Assembly (NCBI GenBank): GCA_040394635.1
Contig: JBEBRW010000007.1
Coordinates: forward strand, 58,940-122,939
Source of the DNA: UBA5239 sp040394635
GTDB lineage: Bacteria; Verrucomicrobiota; Lentisphaeria; Victivallales; Victivallaceae
DNA length: 64,000 nucleotides
Reading direction: 5' to 3'
The translations under genes were made by a program, and so were the position numbers. Shown piece after piece: positions 21,501 through 26,303 of this stretch; the stretch's first letter is position 1, and each line of letters starts with the position of its first letter. The notes beneath the pieces were generated by a model that saw only the letters and a list, made by a program, of their open reading frames with translations, made no database searches and was not told the origin of the DNA.

Positions 21501-22445
21501 GGCATCAACAAGTTCCCAATAATCCCAAGCCTCGCCATTAACCAAATTCCGGTCATAGCCGTCGACGGTGATCGATGTCGTGTTGACATTGCCCAGCGTG
21601 TATTCCAATACCCAGTTGCCGGAAATACCGGTGGCATCGGTACTGGCCGCCACGTCCGCGCCGGAGGCGTCCGCCACCATGGCGATGAAGTCCTGCCCGG
21701 CTTCGTTTTCCGCCAGGTTGCAGCCGTAAAACAGAATATCGCCGTCGGCGGTCAGGTGCTCGCCCACAGCCGCCCACTCGGCCGCATCGAAATTCGAAGC
21801 GTCAAAACGTTCCCCGGCCAGCGTGATATAGCCCGCGTTGCCGTGGCTGACCACGTGGATCGCGCTGTATTCCTGACCGGAAGCATTGAGGTAATCATTG
21901 ATCTGCGCCATGGCGTCCTTGCCGTTTTCCAGAATCAATACTTCCTGGTTCGCGCCGAGGGAACTGATGATCTGGTCCACGTCCTTGACCGAGGAATTGA
22001 TCACGACCAGTTCGGGGGCCGCATCCACAGTGATATTGACGTCGGTCGCGCCATCCTGCTGGGTTTCGGCGAAAGCATCGTGAATGGTATCGCTCACCGC
22101 ATCCGCGCCGAAGTCATTGAGTAATCCATTCACCGCGTCCGCGAATACATCCGAGCCCGCGCCCGCGAAGCCGATTTCGCCCTCGACCAGCGCCTGAATC
22201 TGCGCGTCGATATCGCCGACCTTATCGGGCTGGGCAACTTCCGGGGCAGCAGCGGCCTCGGCCAGGCTTTCCGGCGGAGCGTTCTTGATCGCGTTTTTGG
22301 CATCCTGCGCCTGCTGATCGGCCTGGTTCATATTGGCATTCGGATCATTTTCCTGTGCCTCTACGATTTCGGCGGCGGCGGCGGCTTCGAACAATACACG
22401 GTCTTCCAGCTTGAAAAATTCCATCATACTTTTATTCTTTTTCAT
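9546..22445 (-). CDS. Giant surface/adhesin-like protein: LEDR motif, DUF4347, beta-helix repeats, YDG/MBG repeats
   Basis: A 4,299-residue single open frame. Residues 13-22 read LEDRVLFEAA, akin to the LEPR-XLL N-terminal motif of huge PVC surface proteins; there is no ordinary signal peptide. About 146-300 is a DUF4347 domain (HVVSHGNAG, FYGCNL). About 330-3150 is a right-handed beta-helix built of GG(A/G)I(Y/F) turns, with a nested cassette carrying the word FYRN about 19 times. Near 3160 is a VDMGAYE module end. About 3250-4100 are YDG/MBG repeats (DKVYDGNT, SFADKNVG). The last 200 residues are polar and of unknown type. No autotransporter barrel, sorting motif or lipobox is visible. It lies downstream of a T2SS operon on the same strand, which makes T2SS export plausible but unproven. 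Confidence 0.9.
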   Translation of the reverse strand: MKKNKSMMEFFKLEDRVLFEAAAAAEIVEAQENDPNANMNQADQQAQDAKNAIKNAPPESLAEAAAAPEVAQPDKVGDIDAQIQALVEGEIGFAGAGSDVFADAVNGLLNDFGADAVSDTIHDAFAETQQDGATDVNITVDAAPELVVINSSVKDVDQIISSLGANQEVLILENGKDAMAQINDYLNASGQEYSAIHVVSHGNAGYITLAGERFDASNFDAAEWAAVGEHLTADGDILFYGCNLAENEAGQDFIAMVADASGADVAASTDATGISGNWVLEYTLGNVNTTSITVDGYDRNLVNGEAWDYWELVDAINAGEQNIEIKDVIYFENTIQVKDGQVITINGSALYGGNITKPMFDIVSGNITFDGITIDGGDSAQIMTIGTGGTVHLVNTEISNGAANFSGAISNSGTLTIEGGFVSDNNAVNDGGAICNLGTLTIDGTTFENNTAGGNGGAIFNSGILNISNAEFRGNVAEGTAGVDKNEGGAGGAIYTGVNGGNNNSSSLALNSVTFTGNYAKGSGGAIFHAAFGMSFDGEMVFENNTAEEFGGAICFSVNAVVTEGTSVQYNFEGNEAEYGGAIASGTTLSLTNAEFAYNTAYTDGGAIWSSKGTVNGSAGLTLTDSNLSNNYALENGGGIYLNANSTLLMKGNSSISDNYASGNGGGIYAGSNSSVELNGTEVSANKAYDGGGIYLGRNVEIYNSGAKLTLANNASISDNIASRDGGGIYAMLGSTLSLTSATISGNFAGSYTGNSSLVSATGGNGGGIWSAVGFTIGSNVTISGNTARAASGNVNGLGGGIYMSAGTLTLDGAMIGGATAALGNKAYNGGGIYLASATVNATAGTFQNNQALNSGGGIYTAGNLKVSNLKFFSNSAVADGGGIFAGSVEVYGSQFGDKDIEGSGNSTTSNISSGGGAIYGFFSVTVGADSTGKRSEFYRNTAGYSGGAIYGELSVTVTGAKFGDKDIEGSGNSAVTGGAISAHGPAMEGKVTIDSYVDANGNVIRSEFYRNSANGGGGGGAIYSGIGMNMTVKGAIFGDKNVEGSGNTASLGGAIWTDNKLTVDSDASGTRSEFYRNSAEWEGGAIFGGMAINITVKGAKFGDAAIEGSGNSTQGVGGAIDVGMAVLTVDCYVDASGNVIRSEFYRNSADLGGGAISAGNATIIGAKFGDKDIKGSGNTTVDSGGAIGAGTLTIDSYLGSNGKVVRNEFYRNSAVWQGGAISVGGTATINGAIFGDKNVEGSGNTAKGVDDPDGGGGHISSGSGGAIYAVGELTIDSDSYGTRSEFYRNSARDAGGAISTYTSLLTVKGAIFGDASTEGSGNTAKYWGGAISAGTLTVGADADYNRSEFYRNGAITDYNTSSGGAIFADKATIIGAKFGDAAIEGSGNISIGNNAGAGGAIYAYTLTVDSYINDQMEVVRSEFYRNSATSAGAIYTWNATIKGAKFGDKDIEGSGNSAEYDGGAIYATSMMNDTMLTVGADAYGNRSVFYRNTAMEDGGAIFAWNAAAISNADFAGNIAGRDGGAIHKGPYGEFTISNSTITGNYAGTVIDAQGNKMASTTGGNGGGISSKVDFTVDGTVTITGNTARAAYIAAQGGYYTNGKGGGIYMGPVFEGIGAAKLTLNGATINGNNAYDGGGVYIASGGALEMTDSKVIDNIASHDGGGIYSKGALILTSSTISGNYAGSNSATAVSATGGNGGGIYSEAALTLNNVTVSGNTARANSSGSGNGGGIYMRAGTLTLNGATIGGATAALGNKAISGGGSGYLTSGGGVYLASGALLVTGANGGTFRYNYADNNGGGLYAAGTVTVSNLEFFTNSAMFGGGIYGASVLNVFGSKFGDKDTAGSGNNTSGHYSHFGDGGAIYAIGALTVGSSATGKQSEFYRNTAYSVGGAIYGQSTVIVYGAKFGDAEVAGSGNSVYGSSGEGSGGAIYSYGALTVDSDTAGKRSEFYRNTGSPNIKSVYGGAISGQSIVTVYGAKFGDATIAGSGNTSCTIGGAIYSYGALTVGSDATGRQSEFYRNTDSAIYGWNAVTVNGAKFGDATIVGSGNTGSQGGAIYAKGTLTIGSNTAARLNEFYRNTAENSGGAIYGESAVTVYGAKFGDAVTAGSGNVANWYGGGAIYVKGALTVGSDAKGRQSEFYRNTVTGYGGYGGAIYAANSANISNSTFTGNIAGADGGAIYKTSGGMLTISGSAITGNFAGTDVIDSAKASTTGGNGGGIWSAVTTMIGSTVTISENIARADASGRNGNGGGIYITGAQLTLQSATIGGAVGNQARNGGGIYLAAGAELIGIGKITNNIASGDGGGVYAAGTARIEGMNFYGNKATGAGGGLFGMGDLTVRGCDFGNGTLSDGNTALLGGGIYSTGTLDVTASRFSCNVANAQGGAIYSNGILRIDTTSDGGYSEFWWNTANMDGGAIYGASTVTVDRDIFGGNRTLYGNGGAIYSVDNLMVTDSKFQSNLAYGSGGGIYANNAAEISNSDFTGNIAGRDGGAIYKAANGAFTITDSTITGNFAGTDVNNSANASSTGGNGGGIYSEVALSLGSGMTVSNNIARAIYVVGNYIGGNGGGIYGAQAITLTGTVMNGNNAGWCGGAVYGKSTVTVIGAKFGEAGTDGSGNISRNCGGAIYAVGEMTVDSYIDSTGKVVRSEFYRNIAQGGGAIYAESTISIKGAKFGDAATDDSGNTGNHGGAILATAFSVMTVDSDASGNRSEFYRNSSLVAQGGAISAYSLTLKGAIFGDATEDGSGNTADGSGGAVIAGGALLVDSDAFGHRSEFYRNTTGGWGGAIYACSTAMIKGAKFGDAAEDGSGNTAKGYGGAIFAVDEMTVDSYADADGNVFRSEFYRNTANGQGGGGAIFGNNNLTVKGAIFGDATENGSGNAAANGGAICTTNSVTVVERDAFGNRSEFYRNSASNGGAIYTSSTSTLTVKEAKFGDAAELNSGNKAGLNGGAIYAAGDLMVTHSEFRYNQTNGNGGGIYAGGTKVNMDNTLIVDGSAVGNGGGIYFANMSVDAVLTNLTIANNTAAAGGGIYAMKGTSFIVAPSSNIRVENTILWGNKAGGVANQYVGLNEALVFNSGIEGWGLSGNGNINLEADNTGSESGKYYVAFENLKTAKVGDRDYHLSKASFAINRGNNAYVADGEVDLDGKARIQMGIVDMGAYESGNKGNLNVTVDAVGDTIIYGNEGSVGASLLGIDSSVSGKFIFEAADGTYIELTGAKVLAIKAGGNVTVTATFKVDGDLWNDVSGTATVITLVRQLTITGDSTVPDGITYDGQYHDYSYTVGPKTANTGLVFGDQITGIDKGTNSYRNAGTYSNLQANAVINNSADDTGNYIISYVAGTVIINKATLVVNREGVDKVYDGNTNAQYTFTGFGGGYVAGDNITYNRDAASASFADKNVGNNKAITITGEVIGGTDLGNYIVSYSDVDADITKATLVVNREGVDKVYNGNTDAQYNFTGFGGGYVAGDNITYNRDAASASFADKNVGNNKAITIIGEVIGGSDLGNYIITYSDVDADITKATLVVNREGVDKVYDGNTNAQYNFTGFGGGYVAGDNITYNRDAASASFADKNVGENKAITITGEVIGGSDLGNYIVTYSDVDADITKATLTVDRTGVDKVYDGNTSADYSGKLNGVFGNDDVTYIEGSAMFGDKNVGENKALTFSGEQLYGSDLGNYSIVYNDKGANITKATLTITAASDHFTYDSQNHSYSWTSQNGLAAGDRIADATVNTFRNAGTHANALTSATIRDAANADMTGNYELVFVNGSVVIDKAVLTVDRTGVDKVYDGNTSADYSGKLNGAFDGDKVTYTEGSASFGDKNVGENKTLTFTGEQFGGDDLGNYEIVYNDKGADITKATLTITGASDHRTYDGKTHSYSWTAQNGLVDGDKITDATTNTFRNAGTHTNALTDAAIVDADGADMTGNYELVFVDGTVIIDKAVLVIDRDGVDKTYDGTTDADYTFDFDAFEGDKVEYNKGDASFNDKNAGTDKAVNITGDSLTGEDATNYDVVYNDSGADINRANLIIVIDDKGKTAGAADPAFTGTATGLVGGDTVDSYNRTDKSETAGRHAIDQFQLHDDNGGQNYNVTVVNGTLTITAPVDGEARINIYMDAASKNYVINGMDHASLVQNVSVMTANREADAVLDTETSGNANSVSHQTSTHAGEKAKSNFKENSQKKQFEEADQKVVQQRTNNALKTDIFSEKGEKSSIVESQYKMSGGKGNAKVVAPVSEYSSQNTSFESDNPMHTMPSDITIEATGVNVVNFHSVDFADVTIMEKADNLKDKLDIILEEMITV
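11619..12401 (-). repeat. Three near-identical 261-bp tandem repeats (YDG domain units)
   Basis: Three consecutive 87-codon units inside the giant gene, each running from ATLVVNREGVDK to DADITK. Identical landmarks recur exactly 261 bp apart (11640, 11901, 12162). Only a few positions differ (VYDGNTNAQYTF, VYNGNTDAQYNF, VYDGNTNAQYNF). The near-identity at DNA level implies recent duplication or gene conversion. More diverged YDG and MBG units follow toward the C-terminus. Confidence 0.9.
13540..19650 (-). repeat. Nested beta-helix cassette repeats (FYRN units)
   Basis: Within the giant gene a unit of roughly 190-210 bp recurs. Its protein pattern is AKFGD(K/A)..(E)GSGN, then GGAI, then LTVDSD, then RSEFYRN(T/S)A, then GGAI. 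About 19 FYRN copies and one FWWN variant are seen. They are interrupted by a longer super-cassette containing TGGNGGGI(Y/W)S, which appears about five times in the protein. Copies differ by many synonymous and some missense changes, so this is older than the 261-bp triplet. Boundaries are approximate. Confidence 0.8.
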
Positions 22446-22635
22446 ATTCTTACCCTTACCTATCCTTCTAAATCTGTTTTACGCAATGCTCTTTGAGCTT
22501 GTTTTTGCGCCTCATCTCTATATTATTTTTTATCCTGAGTATAAAAAAATGATAAGTTCATTTTCGTCACTCATCATTGGTATTTTCTAAAGTTTATATT
22601 CGTCCTGAATATTGATTTTTATTTGGGACACTATA

Positions 22636-22663
22636 ATTATATCATAAGTTCTATACTTTTCAA
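22636..22663 (-). promoter_or_regulatory. Candidate promoter of the giant gene
   Basis: Reading leftward: TTGAAA, a 16-nt spacer, then a perfect TATAAT. Transcription would start near 22629, giving an AT-rich leader of about 180 nt before the ATG. The region is so AT-rich that alternative -10 boxes exist. Confidence 0.5.
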
Positions 22664-23031
22664 GCTTTTTTTAACTTTTTCAAAAAATAATTTCTTAATC
22701 TAAGTTCTTTCAGATTTCTTAAGTATAATATATGTTAATAATTCATAATACCCTTAATTTAAGCATATTAAATATAAAAATATCAATTCTAACGATTCCC
22801 GAAACCCTATCTATTCATATTACCACATTCACCCTCATCTCCTCTAATGTATACTTTCAACATATGGATTTATAATACAGAAAAACATCATTGCAAATGA
22901 GTAATTTTCAAAAATATATGGATTTTTATCAAAAATCTAAAAAAGTCTATTTTCCGACTAAAACAGTATGATTAAAAAGTTCATTTTAATCGAATACGAA
23001 TTTTGCATCGGGAAAATGAATACAAGGGGCC
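22664..23031. other. AT-rich non-coding stretch
   Basis: About 370 bp of very AT-rich DNA between the promoter region of the giant gene and the palindromic element near 23032. No credible coding frame, tRNA or strong hairpin was seen. It may hold upstream activating DNA for the giant gene. Confidence 0.6.
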
Positions 23032-23140
23032 AGGGGCAGCAGCCGCGAGTCGAAAACTCGCGGATAAGTCCAAAGGTGCAGGCCAATACGGTCTGCCGCG
23101 GAGAGCGCGAGAGGCTGCGTCAGCCTCTCGTTTCCCCTGT
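23032..23140. ncRNA. Four-stem palindromic element (candidate structured RNA or terminator complex)
   Basis: A closing pair CAGGGG (23032-23037) / CCCCTG (23135-23140) encloses three hairpins. These are CCGCGAGT/ACTCGCGG with a 5-nt loop (23044-23064), GCAGGCC/GGTCTGC with one G-T pair and a 5-nt loop (23079-23097), and a perfect 10-bp stem CGAGAGGCTG/CAGCCTCTCG with a 3-nt loop (23109-23131). It starts 10 bp after the gspK stop codon and is GC-rich inside an AT-rich gap. No known riboswitch or RNA family was recognised. It could simply terminate the T2SS operon, although no U-tract follows on the minus strand. Confidence 0.45.
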
Positions 23141-23150
23141 GCCTAGAAGA

Positions 23151-24131
23151 TCAGAAGTTCAGCCATTCGAGATAACGGACCAGATAGTCCGTGGGGCCGG
23201 CCACGCCTGAGGCTTGGAAGGTGAAGGCCAGCCGTGAGGACGGGCGGCCCTCTTCGGCGGCGTTTTCGATCAGTACGGTGTAATAGTTCGAGGGCGTCCA
23301 GGAGAAATTGCTGCGGATGGTCTGCAGCAGTTCCGGGTCCAGCTGGTCCTCGAAGGAAAGACGGTCGCGCCGCCAGCGTTCGCGGGCGTTCAGCACCAGT
23401 GCCGCTTTGTCTTCGTCCAACTGCGCGTAACGGCGCAGCAGCGAATAGCTCACGGTGTAAAAATCGATGTTATTGGAGCTGATGCCGGCCAATTGCACCG
23501 CCGACCAGCGGCCATGGCGGTCCAGCGGCAGGATATCGGTGATGCCGGGAATCCAGAGAAGCTCTTCGCGAAATTGGATCGTGGCGTTACGCGGCAGGTT
23601 CATCATGCCGATATCTTCGTAACCGCCGCGCTCCATGCCGTCCTCGCTGATGTTGTCGTCCTCATCCACGTAGTCGTCGATCAGCTTGACGAGTTTATTG
23701 ATCTTCTCCTCCAGCGTATAGGGAGGATTCTGTTCGCTCAGGAAAATATTCAAACTGTTGGCGTAATTGCTCTGCATGGGGAGCCCGGCGGCGCCGTTGA
23801 CGATGCGGAATTTGACGATCGAGCCGTAATACTCCATCTCGTGGTCGACGCCGTCCGGCAGGAACCGGTCGTGGTCGTATTCGCTGTAATCGGTCTCGGT
23901 CGTGCCGGTGTTGGCGGTATAGGTGGCGCGGTCCGCCTCGATCAGGAACAGAATCCGGTTGGCGCAGCCCTCGGCGATATAGCGCGAGCGGATGAGGTCC
24001 GAGGCGGAATAAACGTTGTACGTGCTGATTTGCGCGATGATGGTCATGGAACTCACCAGAATACCGGCGGTGACGATCAGGCACAGCACGGCGATCAGGG
24101 CGACCCCGTTTTCCTGGTTCTTGTGCTTCAT
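23151..24131 (-). CDS. gspK: Type II secretion minor pseudopilin GspK-like
   Basis: A 326-residue protein with leader MKHKNQENG, then VALIAVLCLIVTAGILV, the N-terminus typical of GspK, which lacks Glu at +5. A large globular domain follows, with length near that of GspK (about 320 residues). GspK caps the pseudopilus tip with GspI and GspJ. The start ATG overlaps the stop of gspJ by one base (TGATG). A longer frame extends upstream to 24419, but its first about 95 residues are Arg-rich antisense-like sequence overlapping gspJ, so that start is rejected. Last gene of the T2SS operon. Confidence 0.85.
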   Translation of the reverse strand: MKHKNQENGVALIAVLCLIVTAGILVSSMTIIAQISTYNVYSASDLIRSRYIAEGCANRILFLIEADRATYTANTGTTETDYSEYDHDRFLPDGVDHEMEYYGSIVKFRIVNGAAGLPMQSNYANSLNIFLSEQNPPYTLEEKINKLVKLIDDYVDEDDNISEDGMERGGYEDIGMMNLPRNATIQFREELLWIPGITDILPLDRHGRWSAVQLAGISSNNIDFYTVSYSLLRRYAQLDEDKAALVLNARERWRRDRLSFEDQLDPELLQTIRSNFSWTPSNYYTVLIENAAEEGRPSSRLAFTFQASGVAGPTDYLVRYLEWLNF

Positions 24132-24781
24132 CAGTTCGGTTCCTCCCGGTTGCCGTAGGTGGAGTTGCCGCTGGAGCCGGCGGTACGGCGCAGCCAGCGC
24201 TCTTTGGAGCCGTCCACCCACTCCACGGTCAACTGAATGGCCAGCGGAATGGCGTTGTGATCGGCATCGATCCAGGTATCGACCCACTCGATTTCGCTCT
24301 CGCGCGTTTCCGCGTACAGAAAAGAGATTTTGCGAACGCCCTCGGCCACGATCTCCGTTTCGTAACGGTGGTCGTAGATGTTTTTCCACGGCAGGAGCGG
24401 CGTGGGGGCGTAATCGCATTTGAGCGCTTCGTCCTCAAGGTAAAGGCGGATAAACCACAACGCGCTGCCGTTTTCGGCATAGGTCCGCCGCAGCACGGTC
24501 AGGTAAAGTTCGCTTTCATCGCCCAGGAAAACGAATTTCGTTTCGTCCTTCTCGTCCACCCACTGAAACGGCACCGCGTTGACGAAATAACTCTCGGCGA
24601 TGCGGTCGATGGCCTGGTTGCGTTTCAGTTCGTTGCCGATGCGCTGCATCTGCGTATAACTGCGGTGAAACAGACTGAGCGACGTACCGATCAGCAGCCC
24701 CACCAGCGCGAGGATGGCGATGGCGGCGATCATTTCCGTCAGCGAGAATCCGCTCTCATGATGTCTGGTGCCGTTATTCAC
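24131..24781 (-). CDS. gspJ: Type II secretion minor pseudopilin GspJ-like
   Basis: About 216 residues. The leader ends HHESG, followed by FSLTEMIAAIAILALVG with the usual Gly at -1 and Glu at +5. The length and the long polar C-terminal domain fit GspJ. The GTG at 24781 is preferred, giving an 11-residue leader and an 8-bp overlap with gspI. A TTG at 24799 is also in frame. It lies between gspI and gspK, the usual order. Confidence 0.8.
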   Translation of the reverse strand: MNNGTRHHESGFSLTEMIAAIAILALVGLLIGTSLSLFHRSYTQMQRIGNELKRNQAIDRIAESYFVNAVPFQWVDEKDETKFVFLGDESELYLTVLRRTYAENGSALWFIRLYLEDEALKCDYAPTPLLPWKNIYDHRYETEIVAEGVRKISFLYAETRESEIEWVDTWIDADHNAIPLAIQLTVEWVDGSKERWLRRTAGSSGNSTYGNREEPN

Positions 24782-25160
24782 TATATTTGATCCGATCAAT
24801 GGTGATGCTGTCGACGACTTTGGCCTCGGATGAATTGAAAATCTCGATGAACAAACTCCGCAGCGGCTGCTGGTTCTCGATCTGGTTCAACTCGTCGGGA
24901 AGCCCCTCCGCGTCATTGTAACGGATATTGACGGTGAAGCCAGGGTAATCGAAAAAATCGGTGCCGATGTACGGCGGGCTCTCGTCGCTGTGCAGCAGGT
25001 AATATTCGGCGGCCTGCGAGATCATATGCGTGTTCTGCCAGCGGTCCCGCGCCAGCATCATCCGCCGCTGCGAGGTATTCGCCAGCGCCAGCAGTGACAC
25101 CAGGCTCAGTCCGAGGATGGCCAGCGACACCACGACTTCGATCAGGGTGAAATGTCTCAT
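24774..25160 (-). CDS. gspI: Type II secretion minor pseudopilin GspI-like
   Basis: A 128-residue protein starting MRHFTLIEVVVSLAILGLS, a very short leader with His at -1. The small size and position between gspH and gspJ fit GspI, which nucleates the pseudopilus tip complex. The start overlaps the stop of gspH by 4 bp. The C-terminus holds a short beta-rich domain (PGFTVNIRY, SLFIEIFN). Confidence 0.8.
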   Translation of the reverse strand: MRHFTLIEVVVSLAILGLSLVSLLALANTSQRRMMLARDRWQNTHMISQAAEYYLLHSDESPPYIGTDFFDYPGFTVNIRYNDAEGLPDELNQIENQQPLRSLFIEIFNSSEAKVVDSITIDRIKYSE

Positions 25161-25720
25161 CGCGTCTTCTCCTCGACTTCCGTCAACAGCCCGGTCAACG
25201 GCGAAATGTTGAAAACCTTCTTCATCTCGCGGTGCTGAAGGATGAATTTATGGTTCCCCGAACCCCCGCCATCCGCGTAGAAACGGAACATTTCCACGCC
25301 CTGTCCGCGATCGCTGTAAATGGCGTTGCTGTCCGTTTCCAGCTCATAATCTTCGGGCAGAACCCATTTGAGGTTGGTGAAATTCTCCGGCTCCTGATAG
25401 TTGTCCGCTTCGTGATAATTGCGCAGCCGCTCGGGCAGTTCAAGAATGTTCATGCTGTCCTCATCGCGCTCGTCGGTGGCGTGCGGGTCCGAGGCGGTAA
25501 ACTTCCGTTCGCCCGGATGATACACGATGACCCGGTCGCGCCCCAGCTCCAGCGCCTGAAACCGGGCGCGCCCGACGAACGCCGTAAACTCCCGCGCCGC
25601 CTGCTCAAACTTCTCCGAATCGCTGCTCGAGCGCAAACTCACGGCGGCAATACTGACCACGATGGAGACCACGATCACCACCGCAACCACTTCAATCAAA
25701 GTAAAGTTTCGTCTTTTCAA
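25157..25720 (-). CDS. gspH: Type II secretion minor pseudopilin GspH-like
   Basis: About 187 residues if translation starts at the TTG at 25720 (LKRRNFTLIEVVAVVIVVS). Residue -1 is Asn. The remaining domain (FVGRARFQALELGRDRVIVY, then MFRFYADGGGSGNHKF) fits GspH. The start is unusual: no ATG and no Shine-Dalgarno sequence can be seen, and the frame stays open back to a TTG at 25825 through a heptamer repeat element that fills the gspG-gspH gap. The element may have replaced the native start region, or translation may be coupled from gspG. Confidence 0.75.
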   Translation of the reverse strand: MKRRNFTLIEVVAVVIVVSIVVSIAAVSLRSSSDSEKFEQAAREFTAFVGRARFQALELGRDRVIVYHPGERKFTASDPHATDERDEDSMNILELPERLRNYHEADNYQEPENFTNLKWVLPEDYELETDSNAIYSDRGQGVEMFRFYADGGGSGNHKFILQHREMKKVFNISPLTGLLTEVEEKTR

Positions 25721-25855
25721 TGGAGAATGGAGAATGGAGAATGGAGAATGAAGGAAAGGGAAAAATCCCTTTAACCCTCCATCTCCACATATTGATGAAA
25801 AATAAATTTTCTTCTCAACTTTCAATTCTCAATTCTCAATTCTCAATTCTCAATT
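25721..25855. repeat. Heptamer-armed interspersed element, copy 1
   Basis: The left arm is tandem ATGGAGA heptamers and the right arm tandem TTCTCAA heptamers, near-inverted versions of each other. Between them is a core with AATGAAGGAAAGGGA and ATCCCTTTAACCCTC, itself palindromic at AAGGGA/TCCCTT. It occupies the whole gspG-gspH gap, from the base next to the gspG stop to the probable gspH start. The same core recurs near 37660 (inverted) and 42050. Confidence 0.8.
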
Positions 25856-26287
25856 TTACTGAACGTCCCAGTTGTTGATGTCGCCGTTTTCGCCTTCGCC
25901 GCCGGGCTGGCCGTCGGCGCCGTAGCTGCTCAGGTCATAATCGCCGTGCTCACCGGGGCTGACATAGACATAATCGTTGCCCCACGGATCTTTCGGCACG
26001 GCGGGCTTCAGGTAGGGGCCCTTCCACTTGTCTTCCTGGTGAATGTTCTCCATCAGCGCGCGCAGGCCGTCCGAAGTTTCGGGGTACTTGCCGGTGTCGA
26101 TTTTGAACATTTCGAGGGCCTGGTCGAGCATTTTGATCTGCGTTTTGGCTTTGCTGACCCGGGCGTCGGCCACGTACCGGAAGTAAATCGGGGTGGCCAC
26201 CGAGGCCAGAATCGCCAGGATCACGATCACGACGACCAGTTCGGTGAGGGTAAAAAATCTTTTGCACAATTTCTTTTGCTGTTTCAT
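25856..26287 (-). CDS. gspG: Type II secretion major pseudopilin GspG
   Basis: 143 residues. After the leader comes FTLTELVVVIVILAILASVA and then the GspG core, including GKYPETSDGLRALMEN, GPYLKPAVPKDPWGNDYVY and DLSSYGADGQPGGEGENGDI, with the acidic calcium-site region. GspG polymerises into the periplasmic pseudopilus that pushes substrates through the secretin. AGGAG lies 8 nt before the ATG. Residue -1 is Phe instead of Gly, so the prepilin peptidase of this organism must accept other residues, or cleavage is unusual. Confidence 0.95.
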   Translation of the reverse strand: MKQQKKLCKRFFTLTELVVVIVILAILASVATPIYFRYVADARVSKAKTQIKMLDQALEMFKIDTGKYPETSDGLRALMENIHQEDKWKGPYLKPAVPKDPWGNDYVYVSPGEHGDYDLSSYGADGQPGGEGENGDINNWDVQ

Positions 26288-26303
26288 AATACACTCCTAT
26301 AGG

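Noticed and set aside
23032..23140. tRNA, SRP RNA or RNase P RNA
   Set aside because: No anticodon arm, TTC arm or CCA-like end, and none of the conserved SRP or RNase P sequence blocks.
24132..24419. Upstream extension of gspK
   Set aside because: Extra residues are Arg/Pro-rich shadow of gspJ. The ATG at 24131 in the gspJ stop gives the proper GspK leader.
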